A stretch of DNA of 64,000 bases from Limnanthes douglasii subsp. nivea (GCA_036936605.1 JAUPFV010000004.1:141776973-141840972), one strand, 5' to 3'. Shown: positions 44,610-56,606, numbered from the stretch's first letter. Numbers and translations: made by a program. The notes: generated from the sequence alone by a model not told the origin.

Positions 44610-44689
44610 GGGTCTCGTTATAGCCAAGCCGGATCACACTATAACCGGATCTCACTATAAAAAAAACGGATCTCATTTTAGCCTAACCC
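44610..44689 (-). repeat. Right terminal inverted repeat of the multi-gene MULE
   Basis: Contains GGTCTCGTTATAGCC, ATCTCACTATAA and ATCTCATTTTAGCC, inverted relative to the left end. Confidence 0.88.
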
Positions 44690-44698
44690 TTAGCTAAT

Positions 44699-45630
44699 AG
44701 AACCGGTGGTAAATAACATCACCAAAACCTTATAAAAACGAAAAAATTATACAAATTGACAGCTTATACTTCTGAAGCACTAACCCATCAAAAAAATATA
44801 TAGCATCAATCAAGAGAGTAGCACAGATAACTTCAAAAAATCAACCTCACGACACTTTTAAATTGCTATGGAACTTTAGAGATATACACTCTAGCACGCA
44901 TGGCGTGAGAACTTTCACCGCTCTAGCATCAAACATAAAATGTAGAAGAAAATACAGAGAAGATAGCAATTACTAAACATGTAGGTCTTATCAACCATGT
45001 TAAATATAGCCCAGAAAGAATTCAAATTACAATTTTATTTTTTAAACCTGTCTTCTATATTAGTTACATGTTACATTAATTAAATATTATTATTAATTTT
45101 AATAAAAAAATATTAAAAAAATAGAATAAAACCTAAACTATTAGGCTCAGTTTATGTACAATTCAAACTTAGGGCTAGAATCCAAATCAGATTTTTCAAT
45201 TTTATTTTAAGCCAGAAATTAGCAATACATTTTTTATATCGTTTTATTTATTTTTAATTTTAATTTGATACTTTTTTCTTTCCGATTTCATTTTCGGCTT
45301 TTGATTTTATTCTTCTTTTAAATAATTTTTCTGTTTGAGAGCTATGAATGTATTTTTTTGTGTTTTTTATTTCATATATTTTTCTATAATTTTATCTTTT
45401 TTATATAGTCATTTTTTGTTCTATGTTTTCGAGATTTTGTCTCCCTCATTTAGAGTTTTGATTTTTTATGAGAGTTGTTTCATCTTCTTTTTTCTCTATC
45501 ATGAATATTTTTGTCTGATTTGGTTTTATTTTAATTTCAAAAACACAAGCTTTTTGAATCTTGATAGCTAATTCAGGTTCTTAAATTCTACATTATCCTA
45601 CTTAAAAATTTCTTTTTTCCTACTTAACAT
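44699..45630. other. AT-rich spacer, nothing recognised
   Basis: T-rich low-complexity sequence; the plus-strand reading at 45335-45571 is a Phe/Ile-rich by-product of composition. Confidence 0.5.
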
Positions 45631-45635
45631 ATTTC

Positions 45636-45930
45636 TTAATACTTTAAACAGTTCCATAACTCATTTAGTCTTGTTTTGTTCTTAAGTGTTTGTTTAGCCA
45701 TCCAATCAACTATTTGGTTTTGCTCCCAGTAGATATCATTTATTGTCATACTATTATATAGAAGTTTCATGCAGTAATTTATCAAAGTAGCAATGAACCA
45801 TGGAGTTTTTCCACTTTCGATCATGCCAATTAGTTCAGTAGAATAAACTTCGATATCAAACTGCATTAAGTTTTTTTCTTACAGATTAATAGCTCATCTA
45901 GTAGCTCCATGCATTCAGCTAGGATAAGGG
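45636..45930 (-). pseudogene. LINE-type RNase H remnant
   Basis: The minus strand shows AECMELLDELL, a frameshift, then FDIEVYSTELIGMI and NQIVDWMAKQTL. The order AE...E-x-D/Y-S...N-x-x-x-D-x-x-A is the plant RNase H (RVT_3) pattern found at the end of non-LTR retrotransposon ORF2 and in related free genes. A short dead fragment. Confidence 0.6.
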
Positions 45931-46039
45931 ATTATTTCTCATATATTCTATCAACAACAAAAATGATATTTCTTGAAGTGTCCCTTAAAAATTTCATCAT
46001 CATCTGATTCTCATATGATACTATATTCAGCTTTATCTT

Positions 46040-47345
46040 ATTTCTACTAGGAGAATGTCATATGAATATTCTATATTAATTAGATCTTTTATATTAATTA
46101 GATATTTTATATTAGTTATATTTTTATATTATTAAATATTCTATGTTAATTAGATCTTTGATATTAATTAAATTTCTATATTAATTAACTATTCAATTAA
46201 TATTATCTTTTATATAAAATTAGATTTTCTATATTAATTAGATTCTTTAATTAATAGATTAAGATTTATCATAACCTTTCTATAATTAGAAGAAGATATT
46301 GTTTTGCAATGTGTGGTGAATCCATTTGTAAAGAGTGTAGTGAGAAAAATGATAAACACTTGAAGAAGCATTCTTAGAGCAACAAATTCTTTGCAAACCA
46401 AGAATAGTGTTTTGTAACAAATGAGTGATTGAGTTTTTGGTGTTTGGTGTTTGAAAGTCTTCTTGTGACTTCTATATATAAATTATTTTTGTTACCCGTG
46501 GGTGTAGGATTTCTCCACGATCCAAACCGTGTTTATTTTGTTATGCGATTAAGTTATTTTTGTGTTATTTCTTTTTTAACCTTGTTCTTGAAATAATGTA
46601 AGAGTCGAAGCTTGTATTAGCTCCTACGACCTCTCGGGTAGGTGTTCGCCAACTATTGGTCACTACTTCGGTTGAGTGGCTAGGGTTCGGCCACTCAGCC
46701 GAAGTAGTGACCAAAAGTTGGCGAACACCTACCCAAGAGGTTCTAGGAGATAATATAATTTTTTGTTTTACCTTATTTCAAGAACAAAGTTAATAAGAAA
46801 GAAGATAAAAATCGAATCAATCGTATAACATGAGATTTAACGTGGTTCAAATTGTGAAAAAATCATATATCCACGAGCAATATACACAATTTATATGAGA
46901 GGTGACAAGAAGACTCTAAAAACTAAACACTCAATCACTCATTTGTTACAAAACTTTCTTCTAGGTTTACAAAGAAACTGTGAATCTCATAAATGCATAT
47001 CCAAGTGTTTATTTTCTACCTCACTACATTCTCTACAAACAAACTCGTTGATTATCTTTAAACCGTCGGTTGTCTTTTATCTCGGCTCGTCACACATTGG
47101 AAGGAAATATTTTTTTCAATTTATAGACTCACTTTGATAAATATTAATGCATTAATTAAGGAATCTCATTAATATAGATATCCAATTAATAGAAAATGTA
47201 ATTAATATATATACCTAATTAATAGATTATGTAATTAATATAAAAAATCTAATTAGTATAGAAGATCTAATTAATATATAATATATAATTAATATAAAAG
47301 ATCTAATTAATATATAAAATCTAATTAATATAAGAGACTGATTAA
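46040..47345. repeat. 1.3-kb foldback (large inverted repeat)
   Basis: Two arms of roughly 640 bp meet at a 9-bp loop (46681-46689). The innermost 50 bp are almost perfect (GGTAGGTGTTCGCCAACT against AGTTGGCGAACACCTACC). Further out the arms stay alignable (TTGTTCTTGAAATAA, AATGTAGTGAG) and end in ATTAATTAGATCT-type AT repeats on both sides. No coding sequence is seen. Confidence 0.85.
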
Positions 47346-47405
47346 AAAAAAGAAAATTCGGCTTCGAGTTAATTCTAGCCTACAACAAAAATAAAGAGTT
47401 AATGA

Positions 47406-47781
47406 TGATGAGTCTGAATTTTCTCACCACTCACTGTGGGAACCGGACAGGGGCAATTCGGACAAAAACCACCCATTGAACCATCCGAACAGGACTAATG
47501 TATTAAAAACTAAATCACTTAATCACTAAGCTAATTACCTACCTGCTTAAAAACTAATGGGTCATTGAACTCGACCCGAATTCATAAGTGTGACCCGAAA
47601 GCCCATATGGCCCATAATTAAGGGTATAAATACCCAACCACTTTCATTAATGAGGGTAATGAACATTTAATACAACCAGACACCTCAAATCTCTCACTAA
47701 AAACTACTTAAGCATTAAATACCCTTGAAACATCACAAAACTCTAGACAAAATTACCCTCGGTTGAAAATAATCCACACCA
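47406..47781 (+). mobile_element. Solo LTR of the Tat copy C family
   Basis: 376 bp, starting TGATGAGTCTG and ending CCACACCA, clearly related along its length to the LTRs at 51673-52038 and 59976-60350. A perfect 5-bp duplication AATGA flanks it (47401-47405, 47782-47786). It marks a former insertion reduced by LTR-LTR recombination. Confidence 0.92.
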
Positions 47782-47786
47782 AATGA

Positions 47787-49775
47787 TACCCAGAACTACC
47801 CATCTTATATTGTCTATCTCTTACTCCCTCGTAAAAGAGAAACAATTTTACTATTTTAAGTTTTTAAGAACTAAGATCATCATTTACATATATACTTTTG
47901 GCACGATTAATATGTATTTATAAACGAACCTTGTCTTTGAAAATACATTTAAGTTATGTTGAAGTTATGATATTGATTGTAATGTTATATATAACAGCTC
48001 ACTTCAATAAGGCTTACCATGTTATTGTTGGAAAGTATAAATCGGTTCATGTTTAATGTTGTATTAAACTCATTCTTAACAGAGAGTCCTAATCGATTAA
48101 TTAAATTATTAAGAATTGGACATATAGATGAAACCTCAATATAAAGATGTAAAAGATTAAGTCTAAATATTTGGCATTTTAATCTAAACAAATTATTTAA
48201 TGAGTAAATTGAATAAAACAATTTAGTCGGGTTATTTTTCTTGACCACATAACTAAAAAAGGTGTGAATTAAATTAAAATAAAGTTAAGCCTAATTAGTT
48301 CACACATGAAGAGGCGTAGATCGTTTTTCCTTCAAGTTATCATATAATTTTGTATGTTGCTCTAGAGGTTAAAAGAACAAAAAAACTTATTTTGTGTATG
48401 TTGTGTTTTCTTCTTCAGATTTATAAAGACAAGAACAAGATTGAGGAAACATGAGTAAAGATTAAATCCAAAGAAATCAAGTACCAAAGATAAAAAAAGA
48501 TGAGGTCAGTACTAGTTAAGGAAATTACTAGTAGAATGTAAGTCTTACATGTAAGTCATTCTACCCTCTAGTAGTATAAGCCATCATGATAATAGAACAC
48601 TTGTCTTATTAAGAAATATATATATTGATTGATTCAAAATAATCTACCAATTGGTATCACAAACAGTTCCATAATAAATTTATTAATATGGTTTATATGT
48701 TTAATCAATTGAATAGAAAAAGAATTTAAATTTCAATATATGATCCATACAATTAGAAAATAATTGTTGTTTGATCTTGTTATGACATGGATATAGGATT
48801 TAAAAGTATGCTTTTGTTTGATATGTTCATAAAATTATAATTTTGCAGCAACAAACACGCATCGTTGCAGCAAAATATTTCTTCGTTGTAGGCGTGTCGA
48901 AAACTAAGTTTTTTATTCCTTTAGACCTGTAACCACTAATATGTTTGGACATGCTATATATTTTGTATGTCTGTAGCCAATTGAGATATGCTTAAATTTC
49001 AAGTAAAATTATATGATTAATGTTAGTCATGAAACCAATATATCGACCTAAAGAAAGTTTGTTGGTGAGTCGAGAAACCTAAGGTCTCGAGAGTTCATGG
49101 ATTAATCTAATTTGTCCTAAAGAAAGGTCAATGTTTGGAATATATAATCGTGAAATGGAATATATAATTGTGAAATAAAGATTATCATATGTGAATTTAT
49201 TATTAAGGTTTTAATTTTAAAAAGAATCAAACACACAAATGAGGATTTCACCAGAATTAGGCCACTTATAAATAGATCAAGTGATTTTTTTCAAACTCAT
49301 AAAATACATGTTAATAATGTTTGCCCAAAATTATCTTACTTGCAATGTATGCTATGTTTTATATGCTGGTGATGTAAAAATTTACATAACGGATCGAATA
49401 AATAAAGAAAGAAGAACTTGACATATTTTAGACAAGAACTCTTAATTTCTTTGATAATTTGTATTATAATAATTTTGATTATTTGTTTTTATCATTCTCT
49501 CTAGTTGTTCACCTGCTATATTTTACCATCTTTTCTCATTGACCATCCTCGATTGTATATCATCCTTCAGCATTTTAGACTTCCTTGTTTCTTTTGGAAG
49601 TATCATGTATGGTTTATGTAATATTTGTCTGTACAATGTCAAGTATAGATTATGTATCATTATTCTACAATCGGGACAATGACGAGATAATCTTGTGAAA
49701 CGTGGGTCTAGCTAGTTGGTAATGTGGTGCCCATTTCAAGACCAGCCAAATCTAGGCATTTGCGTTGGGCTCTAG
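47787..49775. other. Spacer, nothing firmly recognised
   Basis: AT-rich. A TTGGTATCACAAACAG string near 48650 recalls a Copia primer site and a short hairpin lies near 48520-48570, but neither supports an element on its own. Confidence 0.4.
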
Positions 49776-49779
49776 TCAG

Positions 49780-50450
49780 AATAAACCATTCAAATGAAGA
49801 GGGTCGCTTAGTTGAGAAACCCTCTTATAAATAAGGTCTCGGGTCTAGGGACTTATGAGGGTTTATCCAGGTGAGGGACCTTTTCTAAACATGGTATTGG
49901 GTCTAGAGGTTTAGAAGGGCCCGTTGAGTTGACTATCCCCCATACAAGTATGGCCATGGGTCTAGAACTTACGAGGGATCACTTAGTTGAGTGACCCTCA
50001 TTACAAACAGGGTATTGGGCACTCATTTGAGCGAACCCCTTATAAGTAGGATAGGTTTCTTGATTGTCAAGTTGGGTCACTCAGCTCAATGACCTTCCTA
50101 TATTTGGAATTCATATATTGGTATGCCTGGGTTGAGTCGCTCAGCTGAGCGACCATTCTATAAACTTAGTTACGTTGTTTGGTTTACTAGTTTGTGTTGC
50201 TCAGCTATATTTGTGGCTCATACATTGATTTACATGGGTTGGGTATCTCGATTGAGTGACCTCCCCATAGACTAAGTTAGTTGGCTTGGTTTGCCAATAT
50301 GGATTGCTCAACTTAGTGACCTTCCGATATTTGAGACATGGGCATTAGTTTTCCTATGTTGGTTTGCTCAGCTAAGCGACCTCCCAATATATTAAATCGG
50401 GTCGCTTGGTTTGTCAGAATGGATCGCTCAGTTGAGTGACCTACCTTATT
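49780..50450. repeat. Minisatellite of palindromic units
   Basis: Eleven or twelve diverged units, 45-80 bp each, centred on the imperfect palindrome GGTCGCTCAGCTGAGCGACC. Clear examples lie near 49977, 50074, 50135, 50302, 50362 and 50420. Between palindromes recur phrases such as GGTTTGCCAATATGGAT. Confidence 0.75.
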
Positions 50451-51400
50451 ATTGTTTTTTACCTTACTTAGAATTTCTTTAGCAACAATATCACTAGACA
50501 GATGTTTACTAGCTTCATTATTATAGCAAAAACCCATAACTATGTTCTTTGATAAACTTCTTAGTAATCAAAAACTTAGTGTCATGATCAGTAGAGATAA
50601 AAAATCTCCAACTATAATTTTTTCTCTCCTAAAAAAACAACAAGCAGAGACATGTTCTTTACAATTGCATTCGTATTTAAATATAAAAATGTGTTCTAAA
50701 TTCAATAAAAATTGTTTAAAACCAATGGAACTCCGTTTGAAAGGTTTGACTTACATCTTCGATTTCTTTACCCTATGACTTGGTAGCAAGTTCTATCGAA
50801 TTATTATTTAAGAAACTAACATCAGAGTAGTCTGTTGGTCCTGTTATGATATTAATATTATGGGAAAGTTCTATGAACTTTGATCTATATGCCAAAATAT
50901 TTTCAGTAACAACTTCGACGTGGAATTCTAAACAAACTAAACCACTTTTCTCGATAATACTAACCATATCAAAAAACTTCTCGTCATTAGTAAATAAACA
51001 ACCCATAAGCTGACCAATACTAAACTTCAAACTGATACTATGTTAGTCAAATAACTCAATTTATCAACTAAATAATCAATTATATCGTTTGAGCTATGAA
51101 TTGCATTTAAGGCGCAAAAAACATCTTACCTGTATTTGAAAGATATAAAAATAGTATACATTATGCTTGCAAACAATATAAGAAATATTATTAAATACAA
51201 TCACCGTTATTTATTTTTTTTCATTGTGTTTTTAATGATGGAAATATCTTGCGCAGAACATGAGAAATTAGCCGCAAAGAGTCAATTTATAATCCATACA
51301 GTAGGAAGGTATACACAACTTATTTATCATCTTCAACTTCTAATATGAAACATAAAATCTAATTTATTATCGATTACGAGACTCATGTATCACTCTAATT
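50451..51400. other. Spacer, probably including the left end of MULE copy 2
   Basis: By analogy with the 9.8-kb element the left end should lie 500-700 bp before 51405, but I find no terminal motif or 9-bp duplication. Minus-strand readings at 50313-50537 and 50773-51030 match nothing I know. Confidence 0.4.
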
Positions 51401-51672
51401 TTGTAGGCTCGTCGATCTGTGCGGTGCTACGCGATATACAATACCCATCGCGCTTGGGATCTTACTGGTTAGAATAGGGTGAGAGACCATGTTATGGCAT
51501 GTTGTTTTGCTCCACTCATAGACAGATTCATGAATTAGGTTACCAACTTGCACCTCGTTGGGGCGTTTCTCGAGAGGAGGCATATGCAGACCAAATACTT
51601 TCACTTCTCATTCGTTGAGATGACGATCACCTTAGATGATGTCCATGACATCATGGGTCTTCCAGTTATAGG

Positions 51673-52038
51673 TGATGAGTTTGGATCATTCAGTCACAGC
51701 TCACTGTGTTATCCGGACAAGGGAAATTTTGACATAAACATACCATTGAACTATCCATACAGGACAAAAGTAAAAAACACCTAAACACATTTTGACTAAA
51801 CTATGTGCTAATTAGCTTAAAAGATTAATGGGTCCTTAAACTTGACCCGGTTTCATAACTTGACCCGTAAGCCCATGGGTCCTTAATTAAAGGTATAAAT
51901 ACCCCAACTACTTTCATTAATAAGGGTAATGAACATTTAATACAACTAGGCTGCTCAAATCTCTCACTACTTTATACCAAACATTTAATACTCAAAATAC
52001 TTTGCAAAATTACCCCCAGCCCAAAATCAACCAAACCA
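51673..52038 (+). repeat. 5' LTR of Tat copy C
   Basis: 366 bp, TGATGAGTTTGG...AACCAAACCA. A TATA box, GGTATAAATACCCC, lies at about 51890 and probably drives gag-pol. Confidence 0.92.
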
Positions 52039-52041
52039 AAT

Positions 52042-52059
52042 TGGCGACCATAGTGGGAG
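52042..52059 (+). promoter_or_regulatory. Primer binding site of Tat copy C (tRNA-Arg type)
   Basis: TGGCGACCATAGTGGGAG, three bases after the LTR. It matches the complement of a plant tRNA-Arg 3' end at all but one position as I recall that tRNA; tRNA-Arg priming is usual for Ogre/Tat elements. Confidence 0.7.
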
Positions 52060-52110
52060 AAGACGGTGCCTGAATCTTGCATTCAAACCCAGTAGAAAAG
52101 ACCTGTTCGG

Positions 52111-53600
52111 ATGGATCTGAACGAGCAAGCAAATCCACCACCTATGGTGGCGGTAGTTGGAGAAAACAAAAAATACACCATCGAAGAGCGAGACAAGTTA
52201 AGGATAGAAATAAAGGCGTTGAGGGCCATAAAACAAGTAGAAATGGGTGTAAATGAGAAGTCAATCGCGTCAGCCATCCATCATACTAACAATCCTAGGG
52301 AGAATGATCCATCAATAAAGACTCATTTGAGTTCAAAGAAGACCCATGTCAGTTCTAAGAAGACTCATTGGTCCAAGCCGGTTGAAAGTTCAGATTCTGA
52401 GTCCTCCAACAGCTCTTCGAATGAGGCTGAGCTTGAGGAGTCTTTGTCATCGAGTAGTGATGAAGAGAGGTCCACGAAGAAACAAAAACTAGTTAAAAAA
52501 TATTCAATAAATAGAGATAGGCATGGGAGAATTAAAAGGCATCTGGGCAAAGGGTCATCTTACAGCCATAGTTACAGGCATGTGGATCAGTTGCTAATCG
52601 ATCCTTTTGCTTTTCAAACCAAACCAGGTATCTTTGCAACACCTAATGAAGACACAGTCTTCATTCATAATAGGAATTGGAGACAATCGACATTGTCTGC
52701 CAAGATACTGTCCGGAAACCTACCCAAAAGGTTTGACAGTTCCAAAATGGAGACGTATGATGGGAGTAAGGATACGGACAATCATCTGGAGCATTTTAAG
52801 AACTTCATGATTAATTTTGATGATGATGACAAACTTCTGTGTAGAGCTTTCTCTCAATATTTTATGGGAAGTGCTCTTAAGTGGTACAACAGTTTACCCC
52901 AGAAGTGTATCAGAAACTTTGATACATTATGGGTTGCCTTCCGAAGGCAATTTGTGGGAAGTAAGGAGGTGAAGGGAAATGGAGATACTATCATCCATTG
53001 TTCCCAAAGAGCCAAATGAGTCCTTAAAGGACTACATAAGTCGGTTTGTAAATACCAAAAACGGGTTAGCAGATTGCTTTAAACATGTGGTAATTGCTTC
53101 TTTGAGACAAGGGTTGACCCTTGGGAATCTGGCTGATTCGGTGACAAGGAAGAAGTCCATGACTTGGGGTGGCTTGTTAAATCAGGTTTGAAAGCAGATT
53201 AACGTGGATGAAACCAAGAAAACCAGGGTGCACCGTCAGGTGAGGTCCACCCCAGCAGCTCAAAACCAAAACCAGTCCGGGTATAAGGCTAAGGAGACCG
53301 GACAAGGGTCCAGCAGGGCTAAGCAGGCTTAGTCCAACCAAAATCAATCTCAGAGTCAACAGTCAAGGAGTAAAAGAGGCATGTAGGTTCAACCAAAGTG
53401 ATTTACAGAATTAAAAGAGAATATGGCCACAATTTATGACAAAACCAAGGATGAAGTCTATTTTCGAAAACTAGCAGCACTGCAGTCTCTCAGAGACAGT
53501 CGAAATACTTGTTTTTGCAATATCACAATGATATTAGCCATAACATCCAAGACTGCATTGCTCTGAAGCGGGAAGTACAGAACAATGGTGAATTCGAAAC
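52111..53600 (+). pseudogene. gag of Tat copy C, truncated
   Basis: Starts at ATG 52111 (MDLNEQANPPP). A Ser/Glu-rich stretch is followed by the capsid domain: LPKRFDSSKMETYDGSKD, ALKWYNSLPQ and FRRQFVGSKEV, then after a frameshift near 52990 LKDYISRFVN and IASLRQGLTLGNLADS. The CxxH-GH-type motif region survives near 53510-53570 (NIQDCIALKRE). A stop near 53190 and the deletion at 53600 end it. It parallels the intact gag of copy B. Confidence 0.82.
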
Positions 53601-56060
53601 TAAATCCAGAACAATGTGTCTTTAGGGTTTGAACCAGAATTTTTTTAGGGTATGTAATAAGTGAGAAAGGGATACAACCCGATCCGGATCAGTTGAATGC
53701 CCTATTAGAAATGGATCCTCCTTGGAATATTAAATAATTCCAGAGGCTTACTGGAAGGTTGGCTGCCTTGAATCGTTTTATTTCAAGATCTTCAAATAAG
53801 TGTGCTCCGTTTTTCCAAACCTTGAAGAGTGCTAAAGACTTTAATTGGTCTCCACAATGCAGCCAAGCTTTTAATAAAATAAAGAAACGCTTGTCTTCAC
53901 CAAAGACCCTTTTCAAGACCATACAAGGAAAAATACTGTATGTATACTTGGCTGTGTCAGAATGCGCTATAATTGCAGTATTGGTAAGAGAGGTGGACAA
54001 TTACCCTCGTCCAGTGTACTACATCAGAAAAAGTTTAATAGATGTTGAGAAGAGATACTTGAAGCTTGAAAATGTGGCACTAGCTTTAGTGATTGCTGCA
54101 AGAAAAATGAGGCCGTATTTTCAATCTCATTATATCATTGTCCGAACATCTTTTCCATTGAATAATGTTCTTCAAAAATCAAGCAGGATGACCAAGTGGT
54201 CAGTAGAGTTGGGTGATTATGACATTGATTTCGCCCCACAAACTGCTATCAAGGCTCAATCTGTTGCTGATTTTCTGGTAGAATTCTATCCGGATAGGAG
54301 TTCTAAATAAGTTTCAGAAGGGAAAACCAAAAAACAATGGGCAGTCTGGACTGATGGTGGATCAAGAACAATGGGTTGTCGAGCAATAATTTACCTAACC
54401 TCTCTGTATGGTGATAAAATGTACCAGGATATATGCTTTGGGTTCAGGGCCTCTAACAATGAGTCTGAATATGAAGCAGCTATAAATGTTCTTAAATTAG
54501 CTTCCCTATGTGGGGCTAAGAGAGTTAGGTTGATGAGTGATTCCCAACTTTTTATCCACCATGTTCAAGTTTAAACTGAGGCCAAGAAGGAACAACTGAT
54601 CAAATATTTACTCATCCTTAAACAGGTGGCAGCCAATTTCAAAAGTGTTTGTTATGAGCATATTCCTAGATCCGAAAATACGCTGGCAGATTCCTTGGAA
54701 ACCATAGCATATTCTGAGTCCTACCCTTGGATTCATGTACAAGAATTCCCATCCATACAGTCAAGCTAGAACAAGAAAAAGGAGGAAAGCTTCAGTATAC
54801 AAGTATTTCAACCTAGAGATTAGAGATTTCCCCTTCTTCTATACATTTCTGATGGGGTTTTTCCTCCGGATAAAGCTATAGCAAGAAAAATTAAACACAG
54901 GGCTCATGGATTTTTTATCATAAGAGAAGTGCTCTATAAAATATCTTTCAGTATACCTTTCCTACGTTGTTTGGGTTGAAGAATCTCAAGTTGTTCTATC
55001 CGAACTACACGATGGTGAAAGGTCAGCTCATTATGGCTATAGGGCACTAAACCGAAGAGCATTGTTGGTTGGGTACTATTGGCCATCCATAATGGCAGAT
55101 GCTAAAGAAATAGTGAAGAAGTGTGATCCATGTCAAAGGTATGGCAACGAAATTCATGTGCCAGCAGTACCTATGGAGTCGATTTTTGAGCTAGTACCTT
55201 TTGCTCGTTGGGGATTAGATTTAGTTGGGCCTCTACCAATGGCGTCTGAAGGGTGCATGACTATTATAGTTGCTATTGATTACTTCTCAAAATGGATAGA
55301 GGCAGCTCCTTTGGCAGGAACCACTTCAAAAGCTGTCATAAAATTCATCTTATCCAATATATGTTGCAGATTTGGGATTCCTCAGAAGATTACCACAGAT
55401 AACGGGCCCTAGTTTGATAACAAGGATATGGAGAGTTTTTGTGCCTCTGGATGAATTCAGAACTGCTTCTCTTCTCCCTTCCATCTACAAGCGAACAGAC
55501 AGGTTGAATTTTCCAACAGGACTATTCTGTCCGGAGTAAAAAAAACCTAGAGGGGTCAACAGGGAAGTTACCAAGCTATATGCAAGAAGTATTGTGGGCA
55601 TACCGAACTACTCCTCGGGCTGCTACACAAGAATCTCATTTTTATTTGGTGTATGTGATGGATGTCATTTCCCTCATTGAAGTTACCCTACCATCATACA
55701 GGGTCCATAACTATTCCGAACAGGCTAATGAGATAACAATTAGGAATCAGTTGGACTTAATAGAATAAAGAAGGGTTAAATCTCACTTGAGAACAACCCA
55801 CAACCAAGGTTTGATGAGAAGCAGGTTTGCTTCCAAGGTCAAGATAAGATATTTTCAACTATGAGATAAAGTTTTAAGAAACGTTTTCCTACACACCAAG
55901 GAGAAGTGGTTCGTTAAGCTAGCTCTGAATTGGGAAGGCCCTTATGAGGTCTCCGAAAAAACTTAAGCCTGGGACATATAGGCTTCAAGACAAAGAAGGG
56001 AGGATTTTCAAGCACCCATGGAATATTGAATATCTCAGGTTATATCTAGAATAAAAGTTG
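53600..56060 (+). pseudogene. pol of Tat copy C, lacking protease and most of reverse transcriptase
   Basis: Begins abruptly at LNPEQCVF, equivalent to residue 275 of copy B pol, after the YIDD active site. Then come FLGYVISEKG, the resident RNase H (53759-54310, VYLAVSECAI), the second RNase H (WTDGGS near 54350, MSDSQLFIHHV), integrase finger and core (55062-55412: CDPCQRYGNE, WGLDLVGPLPMAS, TTDNGP followed by a stop), and the C-terminal region to 56060. Several stops. It could not reverse transcribe by itself. Confidence 0.85.
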
Positions 56061-56095
56061 TGTAAATATTTACTTATTAAATGTTAATGTAAATA

Positions 56096-56152
56096 TTATG
56101 GGGCATACTCTTTCCTACCCTGGTGGCGCGGGGAGGTTTTAATGAGGTGTCC
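56096..56152 (+). other. Conserved structured 3' block of Tat copy C
   Basis: 56114-56136 folds as CCT-A-CCCTG pairing with CGGGG-AGG, loop GTGGCG, followed by TTTTAATGAGGTGTCC. Same position and shape as in copies A and B. Confidence 0.6.
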
Positions 56153-56606
56153 GGTTTTTCATTCAATAACATGTGATGTCTTCTTAAAACATCTCGCGTG
56201 GTTTAACTACAATTCAATTCAATTCAATTCAAATACAAGTATTTGGTTTAACACTTTAGATCTTTGATAGATCAGATTAACCTGGTTGAGTGACGACCAT
56301 TAAATACATGTCATCGGAGATATTAAACACTCTCACTTTAATACTTCTGAAATAACAGGGGCTACTTAAACATTAACCATAAAAAGTTTAAAGAAAAGAG
56401 AATGTTAAATAAAAGAGGGTTTGATAAATAAACCTATTCGGACTTTAACCGAATAGGAAGAACAAAACATGTCTTGGCCATCCAAGGACTTTAAGTATTT
56501 CCAGGATTTATCCGGACTCTAACCAAATAATGTTACAAAATATGCCTTGGCCATCCAAGGACTTTAATCGTTCAAAAAATTAAGAAAACAAAAAGATGTT
56601 TAAACC

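Larger units (their letters stand above)
34914..44689 (+). mobile_element. 9.8-kb multi-gene MULE: FAR1-type transposase-OTU, SANT cluster, PMD gene
   Basis: 9,776 bp. Inverted ends align over about 45 bp (GGGCACGACTAAAATGAGAC at the left, GGGTTAGGCTAAAATGAGAT on the reverse strand at the right). The 9-bp duplication TTAGTTAAT / TTAGCTAAT (34905-34913, 44690-44698) differs at one base. Contents from left to right: transposase and OTU domain (plus), four small SANT-like genes (plus, minus, minus, plus), and a PMD gene (minus) starting near the right end. Each end therefore acts as the promoter side of a large gene. Several genes carry single stops, so this copy is probably no longer autonomous. 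Confidence 0.9.

Noticed and set aside
48600..48700. Copia retrotransposon start suggested by TTGGTATCAC
   Set aside because: Only a short primer-site-like string; no LTR, gag or polypurine tract could be assigned.
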